Below, piece by piece: positions 24,600 to 33,430 of a DNA stretch of 64,000 nt. Both the position numbers and the translations under genes were made by a program. This DNA comes from an uncultured Elusimicrobiales bacterium. Its GTDB lineage: Bacteria > Elusimicrobiota > Elusimicrobia > Elusimicrobiales > Elusimicrobiaceae. How positions within the stretch are numbered: the first letter of the stretch is position 1; each line of letters opens with the position of its first letter. Below the pieces are notes generated by a model. That model had not been told where the DNA came from. It did not search any database and saw only the letters and a list, made by a program, of their open reading frames with translations. The DNA lies in contig CAKUKI010000001.1 of assembly GCA_934662565.1 (NCBI GenBank), positions 339,470-403,469 on the forward strand, written 5' to 3'.

Positions 24600-25661
24600 T
24601 TAGCGGAGCGCGTGCAGACCTTTTTTAACGGTTTCTTTGGCCACATCCAACAAATAGCGCTCTTTTAATTGCTGACGCGTTTTGCCAAAGGAACATTTAT
24701 AACCCAGTTTTGATAAAAACAAATTGCGGGCGGGGTACGCCGCCAGATAAGTTTGTATCTCCCGCACGAGGGACTCCCATTGGGCTTTGTTTTGCTCTTT
24801 TAATTTGCCAATTAAGGAATAATCCCCTTTTTTGATACAAAAATTGAACAATTCAAACAGCAGTTTTATCTCTACAAAAGTAAAATCTTTGTTAAATTGG
24901 GCCTTAGCCTTTTGGCAAAAAAGGATTCTGGGCCAAAAATAGGTTAGAAAAAATTGGTCCGATTGGTTTTCGTTATACCAAATGCCGCCTGCGTGTTTGC
25001 GGTACACCCCCATAACCTGCGGGATAAACCCCACCTTTCCCACTTGCGCATGCAGCAAATGCACATACCAATCCCCCGGAGCAATCCCCATAGGCCACAA
25101 GGCAGCGTTTGCCCCATGCAAGCGCCAGCGGTACATGACAGACAAGGTTGGAATTACATTCTTTTTCCAAATAACCGCATCCAAATTAGCGAGGTCTTCT
25201 TTTTCCGGTCCCCAAAGGGTGGGTTTATATTGGTTATTTTCCCACACGCACTGCGCCGGATGAAAAACCAAAGAATAGTCCGCATGGGCATCTAAAAAAT
25301 CAACTTGTTTTTGCAATTTATAAGCATCGGTCCAGTAGTCGTCCCCGTCCAAAAAAGCCACATATTGCCCTTTAATGCGCGGCCAATTATACACTTGGTC
25401 CACAAATACCCCTTTGGACATTAAATTTTCGCGCTGGAGCACCGGCTTAATAATATGGGGATACTTTTTTTGATACTCTAAAATTATTTTGGCGGTATTA
25501 TCGGTTGAGGCGTCGTCGTGGATTAGCAGCTCAAAATTGAAATTGGTTTTTTGGGCAAGCACGCTTTGCAGCGTTTGCCGAATATATTTTCCGTGATTAT
25601 AAGTAATCGTACAGATAGAAACTTTTATATCCGTTTTATCGGTGTAAATTTCTGGCGCCAT
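24600..25661 (-). CDS. Family 2 glycosyltransferase
   Basis: The 353-residue protein has the GT2 (GT-A) nucleotide-sugar site: VSICTITYNHGKYI at the start, HDDASTDNT near residue 50, and LDGDDYW near 105 (metal-binding DxD). It would transfer a sugar from a nucleotide donor to a lipid-linked or surface glycan in the cytoplasm. The ATG at 25661 follows GGGAG by 8 nt; the ATG at 25676 has no ribosome site. It overlaps the metallophosphoesterase by 26 nt and is the last gene of the operon. It is a distant paralogue of the enzyme at 28838. Confidence 0.92.
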   Translation of the reverse strand: MAPEIYTDKTDIKVSICTITYNHGKYIRQTLQSVLAQKTNFNFELLIHDDASTDNTAKIILEYQKKYPHIIKPVLQRENLMSKGVFVDQVYNWPRIKGQYVAFLDGDDYWTDAYKLQKQVDFLDAHADYSLVFHPAQCVWENNQYKPTLWGPEKEDLANLDAVIWKKNVIPTLSVMYRWRLHGANAALWPMGIAPGDWYVHLLHAQVGKVGFIPQVMGVYRKHAGGIWYNENQSDQFFLTYFWPRILFCQKAKAQFNKDFTFVEIKLLFELFNFCIKKGDYSLIGKLKEQNKAQWESLVREIQTYLAAYPARNLFLSKLGYKCSFGKTRQQLKERYLLDVAKETVKKGLHALR

Positions 25662-26307
25662 CACGCAAACTCCCATAATAATAAGGGTTAAATCCGGCCT
25701 GTTCCATCAAAAACCCTACTTGTTCAATGTTGTATTTTACGCGGAACAGTTCAAATTCCTGCCCGTCAAAAGTGGCAAAAGCCGCGCGGTTGTCGCCATC
25801 TCTGGGTTGGCCGACGGAACCGGGGTTGCAATAGGTTTTTGAACCATATTTTTGGATTTGCTGTATATGCGTATGGCCCGTAGCAAAAAAACAGCCGGAC
25901 AGGTTGGCAAAATATGCTTCTTGCGGGTCTAAATACTCGTCTATCGGGTTATTAAAACCGCCATGGACCATACGCAGGTTTTCCACATGCAAAATAACCG
26001 GCAGTGAGGCCACCCACCCCAAATTTTCTGGGGTAATTACTTTACGCTGGTAAGCCAAACAATCGTTTACGCTTCTGGAGCGTGGGCAGCCGGTGCCGGA
26101 AGCCATATACCAATCGTGGTTGCCCATTACACAGGGGACGGCTCTTTTTCTCAATTCGTCACAACATTCGTTCACTTGGGAATAATACCCCACCACATCC
26201 CCCAAGCAATAGATTTTATCTATGCCCAGCGCATCTATTTTTGCCAGTACCGCTTTTAAGGCCTCATAATTGCCGTGGATATCAGATATCAGCGCTATCT
26301 TTTTCAT
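25636..26307 (-). CDS. YfcE/MJ0936-like metallophosphoesterase
   Basis: A 223-residue calcineurin-like phosphoesterase. The metal ligands show in SDIHGNYEAL (residues 8-17), GDVVGYY, GNHDWY, HGG and GHTHIQQ. Such enzymes cleave phosphomonoesters or diesters, with substrates often unknown. I start at ATG 26307; the longer frame adds 38 residues with no family match. It overlaps the ATP-grasp gene by 26 nt. In this operon it could act on a phosphorylated sugar or nucleotide intermediate, which is inference. Confidence 0.9.
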   Translation of the reverse strand: MKKIALISDIHGNYEALKAVLAKIDALGIDKIYCLGDVVGYYSQVNECCDELRKRAVPCVMGNHDWYMASGTGCPRSRSVNDCLAYQRKVITPENLGWVASLPVILHVENLRMVHGGFNNPIDEYLDPQEAYFANLSGCFFATGHTHIQQIQKYGSKTYCNPGSVGQPRDGDNRAAFATFDGQEFELFRVKYNIEQVGFLMEQAGFNPYYYGSLRDGARNLHR

Positions 26308-27250
26308 AAAAAATGTAATCCTCGGTATAGCGTATGGCGCGGGCCGCTTTGATGGGCGGCTGGGTGAGAGCTTTTTTAGATAAAAAATAATCCACGGCCA
26401 TTTTACATTCGTTATACCCAAAAGCCGTTTTTAAGGAAGTGGAAGACGAAATCCGCGGATTAATTTCCAGCAGTTTCCAGCTGTTTTTATGGCGCCTGAA
26501 TTGGAAGTTAGTGGGGCCAATGGGCTGAAAAATTTGCCCTAACTGCTCCAAAATTCCTTTCAGTTCCGGCATAGCCACGCTTTGGGCCATTTCCGTAAAC
26601 CCCTGTTTGGAAAGGGTACGCTTCATAACAATAAAGGCCATTAAGCGGTGGGCGTTATCAAAAAATCCGCTGGCGGTGTATTCTTCGTCGCTGGTGCCGA
26701 CAAATTCCTGCATCATGAGCGTGGGGCCGATTTCACTTTTATATTTCTCAAAAACTTCACGGCTTTCCACTTTTACAATCCCTTTAGAAGCAAAGCCGCA
26801 GCGGGGCTTTAATAAAAAAGGCAGACTAAAGCGGTCAAACTGGGCATTTAAGGAACTTTCTATGGCGTAGGGGAAATTATTTTCCTTTAATTTTTGGTAA
26901 AATTCCCATTTATCCAAACAGAGTTCAATAAGCTGTGGGTTATTAAGCATTACAAAAGTGCCGGTGTCCGCCAGTACTTTTCTATGTTTGTTCCAGCAAG
27001 ACATATCCGCTTCAATGGCGGGAATAATCATATCAATTTTATATTGTTTGATAGTTTCCACCAGCCAAGGGATATAGCTTGCATCCGTTGTCATAGGCGG
27101 CTGCAAAACTACATCCGCAAAACAATTTGCCGGAGAGGTTTTATAAATGGTGGTGCCGATAAGTTTGCATCCGCAATTTTTAAGCGAACGCAACACCCCA
27201 TACCCCACAATGCCGGAAGCGCCGGAAACTAATATATTATAAGGGTTCAC
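26282..27250 (-). CDS. ATP-grasp ligase (carbamoyl-phosphate-synthase-like)
   Basis: The 322-residue protein starts with a Rossmann-like unit (NILVSGASGIVGYGVLRSL) as in CarB-type pre-ATP-grasp domains, then the ATP-grasp core: LKPRCGFASKGIVKVE binds ATP, and EINPRISSS carries the metal ligands. These enzymes activate a carboxylate as acyl phosphate and join it to an amine. In a glycan operon with an aminotransferase it may attach an amino acid or acid to an amino sugar. It overlaps both neighbours (ATGA with the fusion gene). Confidence 0.88.
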   Translation of the reverse strand: MNPYNILVSGASGIVGYGVLRSLKNCGCKLIGTTIYKTSPANCFADVVLQPPMTTDASYIPWLVETIKQYKIDMIIPAIEADMSCWNKHRKVLADTGTFVMLNNPQLIELCLDKWEFYQKLKENNFPYAIESSLNAQFDRFSLPFLLKPRCGFASKGIVKVESREVFEKYKSEIGPTLMMQEFVGTSDEEYTASGFFDNAHRLMAFIVMKRTLSKQGFTEMAQSVAMPELKGILEQLGQIFQPIGPTNFQFRRHKNSWKLLEINPRISSSTSLKTAFGYNECKMAVDYFLSKKALTQPPIKAARAIRYTEDYIFYEKDSADI

Positions 27251-28836
27251 TTATCTCTCCTGTATTTTTTAGATAATTTACGGTTGGCAATAATATCCTT
27301 TTGGAGGATATTTATTTTATCTTGCACAAAATCATCCGCTTCGTTTCCAACCAGTAATCTAAAGGGAACCTCTGCCCCGTTTTCTTCCAGCACATTTATA
27401 ACATATTTTATGGCCTCTGTTGCACTTTGGGGATTATAATATACACTATTCTTAAAATTTACCAACAGCGCATTAGTAATGTGGTTATATCCGTCCGGCG
27501 CCTGCCCAGCAACCGCACTGTTTTTATAAAAATGGCTCTGGGTTTCCCCTAGCTCCAGTAGCAGTATTTTTATATTAAAATCTGCCAATTCAGCCTTTAA
27601 CGCTTCGGAAAGTCTTTCCAACGCGGCTTTAGAGGCCGCATAAATGCCCGCGGTAGGCATACCGTAATAGGCGGCAATAGACGAGGTGTTAATTATCAAA
27701 CCGCGGTTTTGGCGGCGCATATACGGCAAGATTTCCTGCATGGTATTCAAAGCGCCCCATACATTAACATTAAACACCTTGCCGGCTTGCGTAAAATCCA
27801 GCGTTTCCACCGGTGCAAAACAACCGCAGCCCGCATTATTCACTAATACATCTATTTTGCCAAAATGTTTAACGGCCCGTTGTACGGCTTCTTTAACCGC
27901 GGAGTCATCGGTGACGTCCAACGCTACGCACAGGGCATTTTTAGGGTATGCGTCCTGAAAGTGTTTTACGGTGCTTGCGTTGCGGGCGGTGGCAACAACT
28001 TTATAACCTTTTTCTAAAAGCAGTTCGCACCAGCTTTTGCCAATACCCGTAGAACAACCAGTTATAAAAAACACGGAGTCTTTATCTAAAAATTTTTCTT
28101 TTTTTTCAAAAAATTCTTTAATTTTTTTGAAGAAGGATTTTTTATCGCAATCGGCCGGCTCGGTCAGTTTGACGCTATCTAAAATTTCGCCCCATTCATA
28201 ATTCATACCAAAAAAATCGTAATTATTTTTTAATCTTTTAATGTTTACAATTTTGATGTGTTTTTCTTTAATTACTTCATCTTGGGGGGCATTAAAATTC
28301 AAAACGGCAATATCAAATGTTTTATGTTTCCATTTTTTATTCAAAACCCCTAAAAGCGGTTTAATATCGGCCACTTTCAGCCGGCTAACGGCGTCCGACA
28401 CGAATAAAATTCTTTTTGAATTTTCAATTTTTTCATAAAGACGTTTTAATCTTCTGGTGTATTTTTCATAAAAGGCTTGGTACATTTCATCATCTTCTAC
28501 AGGTTTTTTGAAGTCATGAATGTACCTAAAACCGGTATATGCATCTTTATATTGGTACAAGTCAGAAATACCCCGCTCGTTTTTGGCCAACGGAACGATA
28601 TTTTCCCGTTGCAGCCAGTGGGCAAAATCCGTTGCGAACAATTTGCCAAGGATATGGAACTGAAATTGCGCATCTTCGCAAAATACATAATCAAACGGAT
28701 ACGCCTGTGTTTGGAGTTCCCGTTTCCTTATTTGCAGGCAAGAGGCGCAACTGCCGCCCAAAGATACAACCGCGTCGTACTCTTCGGAAGCGTTATTCAT
28801 TAATTTTTTTCTTACTTGTTCAATTTCAGAAAGCAT
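27247..28836 (-). CDS. Fusion of DUF1796 papain-like domain and short-chain dehydrogenase
   Basis: Residues 1-222 match the DUF1796 putative cysteine peptidase pattern: VVSLGGSCASC (Cys30) and YPFDYVF. A Lys/Glu/Phe-rich linker (about 230-250) joins it to a classical SDR: TGCSTGIG (259-266) binds NAD(P), NNAG at 333, and catalytic Ser385, Tyr399, Lys403. The SDR would oxidise or reduce a hydroxyl or keto group. I do not know this fusion. The N-terminal domain occurs in glycan clusters with unclear function. It sits 1 nt after the second GT2 and overlaps the ATP-grasp gene. Confidence 0.85.
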   Translation of the reverse strand: MLSEIEQVRKKLMNNASEEYDAVVSLGGSCASCLQIRKRELQTQAYPFDYVFCEDAQFQFHILGKLFATDFAHWLQRENIVPLAKNERGISDLYQYKDAYTGFRYIHDFKKPVEDDEMYQAFYEKYTRRLKRLYEKIENSKRILFVSDAVSRLKVADIKPLLGVLNKKWKHKTFDIAVLNFNAPQDEVIKEKHIKIVNIKRLKNNYDFFGMNYEWGEILDSVKLTEPADCDKKSFFKKIKEFFEKKEKFLDKDSVFFITGCSTGIGKSWCELLLEKGYKVVATARNASTVKHFQDAYPKNALCVALDVTDDSAVKEAVQRAVKHFGKIDVLVNNAGCGCFAPVETLDFTQAGKVFNVNVWGALNTMQEILPYMRRQNRGLIINTSSIAAYYGMPTAGIYAASKAALERLSEALKAELADFNIKILLLELGETQSHFYKNSAVAGQAPDGYNHITNALLVNFKNSVYYNPQSATEAIKYVINVLEENGAEVPFRLLVGNEADDFVQDKINILQKDIIANRKLSKKYRRDK

Positions 28837-28837
28837 A

Positions 28838-29812
28838 TTATCCCTTTTTTACATTTGTTCTGGCATCCGCTTTCTTTTTTATCTTTTTAAGCGGATAAAC
28901 ATAATTGATATCTAAACATTCTAAACCGTATTTATGCACAAAAAAGCGCCAAAACCATATATACCACGCTATTTTGTTGCCGCAAGGCAATTTGTGCAGG
29001 CCATCATGCAACCGTTTCAACCAGTTATATCTGCGGCTGGGTACATGGTTGGCGGCATCATACTTTTTTTGCATTTCCATACAAAAATCATCTTTTTGGA
29101 ATTGGAATAATTTGGCCAGTTTGAACGCAAACATACCGTTTAAGTCCGATATATTAGACAAAGAGGCAAAACAGGAATTTTCGCCAATGCAATAAGCAGA
29201 CATTATTTCATCATGGTAATGAATGGGGCCTTTGGACAAATGGTAGTAATACAGCAAATAATCTACCGGAGTAATTTGCAATTTATTAAACCCGATATTG
29301 CGCAAAATACGGGCACTGGTTAGCAAAAACGGCGCCTGTACCCCAAACTCCACTTTATCCGTTGGGGTCCAATTGATAATATCATGCACATAGGATTTTT
29401 CTTCCCCGTTTTGAATTTGCTTAGTATCGTGCGCCCAGCCGATATAATTGGGGTGGCTTTCCAAAAAATCCAGCGCCAGTTGGATTTTATTTTCATTACA
29501 CCAATAGTCATCCCCGTCTATAATACAAAAATACTTGGTATTAAGCCGTTGGACTTCCTGATACAAATGATTTTTTTTATACGGATAGGTAAAAGTGTTT
29601 TTGGGCTGTAAATAATATGCTATTTTTTCCGGATATTCGGCCGCGTACTTGCGGCAAATGGCAGTGGTATCATCTATGCTGGCATCATCACAGATGTGTA
29701 TAACATACGGGTAAGTGGTTTTTTGCTCCAAAATGCTTTTAATGCATTTTTCAATAGAAGCCCCGTGGTTGTAGGTAAAAATAACGGCCGTTAAAATAGG
29801 GTTCTGCGGCAT
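28838..29812 (-). CDS. Family 2 glycosyltransferase
   Basis: The 324-residue enzyme has VIFTYNHGASIEKC at the start, CDDASIDDT near residue 40 and IDGDDYW near 97, the GT-A donor and metal sites. The C-terminal third is basic and aromatic, as in enzymes that meet the membrane. Its ATG overlaps the TPP enzyme stop (TGATG). It resembles the GT2 at 24600 over the first 120 residues, so the operon carries two diverged copies, probably for two sugar additions. Confidence 0.92.
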   Translation of the reverse strand: MPQNPILTAVIFTYNHGASIEKCIKSILEQKTTYPYVIHICDDASIDDTTAICRKYAAEYPEKIAYYLQPKNTFTYPYKKNHLYQEVQRLNTKYFCIIDGDDYWCNENKIQLALDFLESHPNYIGWAHDTKQIQNGEEKSYVHDIINWTPTDKVEFGVQAPFLLTSARILRNIGFNKLQITPVDYLLYYYHLSKGPIHYHDEIMSAYCIGENSCFASLSNISDLNGMFAFKLAKLFQFQKDDFCMEMQKKYDAANHVPSRRYNWLKRLHDGLHKLPCGNKIAWYIWFWRFFVHKYGLECLDINYVYPLKKIKKKADARTNVKKG

Positions 29813-31527
29813 CAAAAAGCCACCTCCTTTTTTATAATCTCAAAATCTTCGTCCGATAACACAGGGGTTTGCAACTCTATACAAGCACCGGGTTCCGGAT
29901 TGTTTGCCATACATACCGGCAGGCGGACTTCAATAAATGTGGGGTGCTGTGAGGAAAGAAACCCTTTTACTTTCCCGTAATCCGCCACATTTTCCACCCT
30001 TAAATACGGTAGGCCGTACGCCTTGGCTATCGGTTCAAAATCCGGCGCTTTATACCCCTGAACGGATACAAAATTTTTACCGTCAAATAATTTTTCTTGG
30101 GTTTTTCTTATCATACCCAAACATTGGTTATTTAATACAATGATATTTACCGCTAAATGGTCCCTGCGCAGGGTTTGCAGTTCTTGAATGTTCATTTGCA
30201 GCCCGCCGTCCCCATTTATACTAACCACACAGGTATCCGGCCGCGCATACGCGCACCCAATAGCCGCCGGCAACGCAAAGCCCATAGAACCATAACCGGC
30301 CGAATTAAAAAGCCGTCTGTTTTTATCCAGCTTAATGGCCTGTGCCGTAAGCATTTGGTTTTGCCCCACATCCGCGCAAATCAGTGCGTCCGGCGGCAAA
30401 TAGGCGCTAATACAATCCAAAAAATTCAGCGCGCTTACTTGGGTTTTGTCCTCATCCAGTGACGGATAACGCCCCTTCCAGCGGGCAATTACTTCCAGCC
30501 ATTTTGAAAAATCCGTCTGGGGCAGAGGTTGTTTTAAGAACCCTTCCAAAAATTTTTCTAATGGGCAATAATAGCTCAAGTTCTCTTTCAGTTTCCGTTT
30601 TAATTCCGGCTTATCCACATCTACCCGCACAATAAAAGCGTCCCCGCTAAACGTGGTTCTAAAACCGCCTAATTGCCGTTCGTCCAGTCTGGAGCCTAAA
30701 ACCAGCATAAAATCGCAATTTTTAAGGGCAAGGTTGGCATAGCGGTTCCCATAATGGCCAATAAAACCGCTAAAGCACTTATTATCGTGCGGCAACACAT
30801 CCAACCCGCAAAGCGTTGCCACGGCCGGAATGTTGATTTTTTGCGTCAGTTGCGCAATGAACTGCCGGCATTGGGGGCTTGCGGCACCGCCGCCCAGCAA
30901 CATAACGGGGCGCTTGGCATTTTTTAATTTATTTAGAATTAAACCGTAATCAATACAATCATATTCCGGCTCCGGCGGGATAGCAAACGGTTTTAGTTTA
31001 TCCGCGTCCACTTCCGCACGGAGGATATCATACGCAATATCCAACAGAACCGGCCCTTTGCGCCCTGTTTGCGCCAGATAAAAGGCCTTTTCAAGCTCCC
31101 AGCGCACCTCTTCCGGACGGGTAATTCTAACCGCGTATTTGGTGATATCGCGGACCATAGCCACCGCATCAATTTCTTCAAACGCATTTTGGCGGATAGA
31201 TTTATCTTTACGGATAGCCAGCGAATGCGCGCTCCCCACTATAAAAAGGCAGGGGTGAGAATCAAAATACGCATTGGCAATACCCGCTATCAGGTTGCAA
31301 AAGCTCGGCGCGCCGGAAGCGGTGGCCACCCCCACTTGTTCTTTTAACTGCGCGTAGGTATTAACGGCAAAGGCGGAGGCTTGCTCGTTATAATTCAGCA
31401 CAAAATGATTGTTCGGGTCCGCACAGAAACACTCCAGCATATCGGCATTATACCCGCCGATATAGCCAAACATTCGGTCTATGCCTTGCTTACTTAAATA
31501 GTCAACAATGTATTGTGCAATTTTCAT
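29812..31527 (-). CDS. Thiamine-diphosphate enzyme of the acetolactate synthase family
   Basis: The 571-residue protein has the three-domain layout of IlvB-like enzymes. Glu48 (NYNEQA) is the ThDP-activating residue. The middle domain contains LLGGGAAS, and the ThDP-Mg motif begins at NGDGGLQMN near residue 430 and ends in VLNN. It would decarboxylate a 2-keto acid and transfer the carbonyl unit. Anabolic acetolactate synthase would normally pair with ilvN, which is absent here. In a glycan operon a sugar-modifying role, such as branched-chain or C-C bond formation, is more likely but unproven. Confidence 0.88.
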   Translation of the reverse strand: MKIAQYIVDYLSKQGIDRMFGYIGGYNADMLECFCADPNNHFVLNYNEQASAFAVNTYAQLKEQVGVATASGAPSFCNLIAGIANAYFDSHPCLFIVGSAHSLAIRKDKSIRQNAFEEIDAVAMVRDITKYAVRITRPEEVRWELEKAFYLAQTGRKGPVLLDIAYDILRAEVDADKLKPFAIPPEPEYDCIDYGLILNKLKNAKRPVMLLGGGAASPQCRQFIAQLTQKINIPAVATLCGLDVLPHDNKCFSGFIGHYGNRYANLALKNCDFMLVLGSRLDERQLGGFRTTFSGDAFIVRVDVDKPELKRKLKENLSYYCPLEKFLEGFLKQPLPQTDFSKWLEVIARWKGRYPSLDEDKTQVSALNFLDCISAYLPPDALICADVGQNQMLTAQAIKLDKNRRLFNSAGYGSMGFALPAAIGCAYARPDTCVVSINGDGGLQMNIQELQTLRRDHLAVNIIVLNNQCLGMIRKTQEKLFDGKNFVSVQGYKAPDFEPIAKAYGLPYLRVENVADYGKVKGFLSSQHPTFIEVRLPVCMANNPEPGACIELQTPVLSDEDFEIIKKEVAF

Positions 31528-31528
31528 G

Positions 31529-32479
31529 TTATTCTATTTCTAATTCCGCGTAGCCCATGCCCTCTTTGCCAAACCAATTACCGCTGTAAAACATAATATA
31601 CTTACCGTCTATTTTGGTAATGTGCGGATATTCCAGCATAATAGAATCAAACCCGTCGGCAGATACATCAATACCCACTTTGGAGTCGTCCCGTTCCCAA
31701 TGGATTAAGTCTTTGGAACAGGCATACCCAATTCTGTACGCCTTGCTTTTATCTTCCCGAAAGTCTAGCCCGTGCCGGTAGCAGAAAAACACATGGTACA
31801 TATCGCCTATTTTTATCATAGCGGGGGTGGTTTGGCATTCGTTTGGCACTTTTTCGGGAATGATGGGGCATCCGTTTCTATCCCAATTTATACCGTCTTT
31901 AGAATGGGCATATACAATTTTGTATTGGGATTCCAACTTGCCGCTGGCGTGCTTGAGCCACTGGATGCCGGTATGATAAAACATGTGCCAATCGTCATCG
32001 GCAAATTTATAAACAATCGGGGTAGAGTTCAAATAGGGCTCGTTTACTGTAGGCCCCATTAACGGCCCGCGGCCGAAACGCTCAAACTTAACCCCGTCTT
32101 TACTTTTTGCCAGACCGATTTCCCAATCGTACGGAACGCTGCACCGTCTGGACCAACCCACATAATACAGCCAGTATTCGTCTTTATTTTTAACCACGCT
32201 GGTGGGCATAGAGCCAAATTCATCAAATTCCCCTAGGCCGCCCAAAGCCACTATCGGTTCTTTGGAAATATTGATTACTTTATTCAAGTTGTTCCGGTCC
32301 AAATCCACAAACCCGCCGTAGGCCCGCACCATATTATCGTGGTAGGCCTCGCGTGTGGCAAAATACACCCGTATAAACGCACCAAAATCCACCGGAAACG
32401 GACACTGAGTGTGCGAATACATCCACGGAAAGTTGTTATCCGCCTTAAAAATTAGACCTTTCTTTTTCCACTTGAACAT
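31529..32479 (-). CDS. Five-bladed beta-propeller glycosidase-like protein (GH43/GH32/GH130-type fold)
   Basis: The 316-residue protein has repeated blades of the type YWLYYVGWS, WHMFYHTG, YHVFFCYRHG and KYIMFYSGNW, interleaved with SKDGxxxxR/E segments. These repeats are typical of GH43/32/68 and GH130 propellers. Such proteins appear in O-antigen loci with unknown role, either trimming glycans or binding them. No signal peptide is seen, so it is cytoplasmic. The ATG at 32479 lies 11 nt after AAGGAG; a TTG two codons earlier is the alternative. Confidence 0.82.
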   Translation of the reverse strand: MFKWKKKGLIFKADNNFPWMYSHTQCPFPVDFGAFIRVYFATREAYHDNMVRAYGGFVDLDRNNLNKVINISKEPIVALGGLGEFDEFGSMPTSVVKNKDEYWLYYVGWSRRCSVPYDWEIGLAKSKDGVKFERFGRGPLMGPTVNEPYLNSTPIVYKFADDDWHMFYHTGIQWLKHASGKLESQYKIVYAHSKDGINWDRNGCPIIPEKVPNECQTTPAMIKIGDMYHVFFCYRHGLDFREDKSKAYRIGYACSKDLIHWERDDSKVGIDVSADGFDSIMLEYPHITKIDGKYIMFYSGNWFGKEGMGYAELEIE

Positions 32480-32521
32480 TTGCAAAGAGGCTCCTTGTAT
32501 CTTTATTATATTTGCGCGCGC

Positions 32522-33223
32522 TTACGCGATTAATTTATATTGGTTTAATAAAACTTTTGTTTCTTGCGGCGAATTAAACATCAACACGTCTATCATAGAA
32601 AGATTAGCTACAAAATTATTTTTGAATTGCTTATATTCAATTTTATCCATTTGAATAAATTTTAACTCTATATTTTCTTTCTTAAAATCTGCCGCGTTAT
32701 ATAATTCCTGCCCGCCGATAGCGTTAATATAAGTGGTGGCCCCCAAAGCTTTGTTAATGGCAATAATTCTGTCTTGCGCGCGCAGGGAGTTGTCTTTTTC
32801 AATTTCGGAAGAAATTAAAATTTCCGTATCCAGCGCAAGGTATTGTTTTATTTTTTCAAACGCATACTTCAAAAACAGCGTTAAATCGTTCTGGGGGTAA
32901 TTAATAATATCCGCCAATACAGGGTAAAAGCCGCCGTAATAAGGGGCTTTTTTATAAGCACATTCAATCATCTTCAAAAAGGATTGTTTTTCCTTTTCCG
33001 GAAAGTTCAGTTTGGTTTCGTTAATCAGTTTATTTTGGGAGGCTTTTTCCAGCGGAATAGAAAATTTATGGGCCGCACCGTTTACCAAAATACTGTTGCG
33101 GTTGATATAACCCCGCATAATAAAATTTACATCATCTAACAAAACAAACTTATCCACCGCCCCAAACATTTGGAAATACCCCAAATACGGGAAAAAATAC
33201 GGCTGCATAACGGCCACTTTCAT
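32522..33223 (-). CDS. WbqC-like protein
   Basis: The 233-residue protein begins MKVAVMQPYFFPYLGYFQ, then LLDDVNFIMRGYINRN, both signatures of the WbqC family of surface-polysaccharide loci. Later parts (TYINAIGGQELYNAADF and LSMIDVLMFNS) also fit. The biochemical function is not settled; a role in modifying an amino sugar is often proposed. It starts 14 nt after the acyltransferase remnant, with a short spacing to the propeller gene. Confidence 0.9.
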   Translation of the reverse strand: MKVAVMQPYFFPYLGYFQMFGAVDKFVLLDDVNFIMRGYINRNSILVNGAAHKFSIPLEKASQNKLINETKLNFPEKEKQSFLKMIECAYKKAPYYGGFYPVLADIINYPQNDLTLFLKYAFEKIKQYLALDTEILISSEIEKDNSLRAQDRIIAINKALGATTYINAIGGQELYNAADFKKENIELKFIQMDKIEYKQFKNNFVANLSMIDVLMFNSPQETKVLLNQYKLIA

Positions 33224-33237
33224 ACAGACTCCTTACT

Positions 33238-33429
33238 TTATAAATTTTTGATATATATACTCCCATCTCTCCCGAAATTTTGAGGGAAAATAATGGTGTT
33301 ATTCTGCCCCTCTATGTGAAGGTCAAAACGGGATATGTCTTTTTTGGCAATTTGTATAGTATTGGTTTGGGAAAGTTTTTTCAGGCGGTGTTTATTTTTT
33401 AAGACGCGCCATAACTTTTTTAATTTCAT
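33238..33429 (-). pseudogene. Remnant of a hexapeptide-repeat acyltransferase
   Basis: This 63-residue frame starts at ATG 33429 with a good ribosome site (AAGGAG, 10 nt away). It looks like the N-terminus of the left-handed beta-helix acyltransferases of glycan loci: a basic leader, then FDLHIEGQNNTIIF and GSIYIKNL, the first two strands of such a helix. A stop codon ends it before any catalytic region, and only 14 nt separate it from WbqC. It is probably a truncated gene still in the operon, though a short functional peptide cannot be excluded. Confidence 0.55.
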
Positions 33430-33430
33430 A

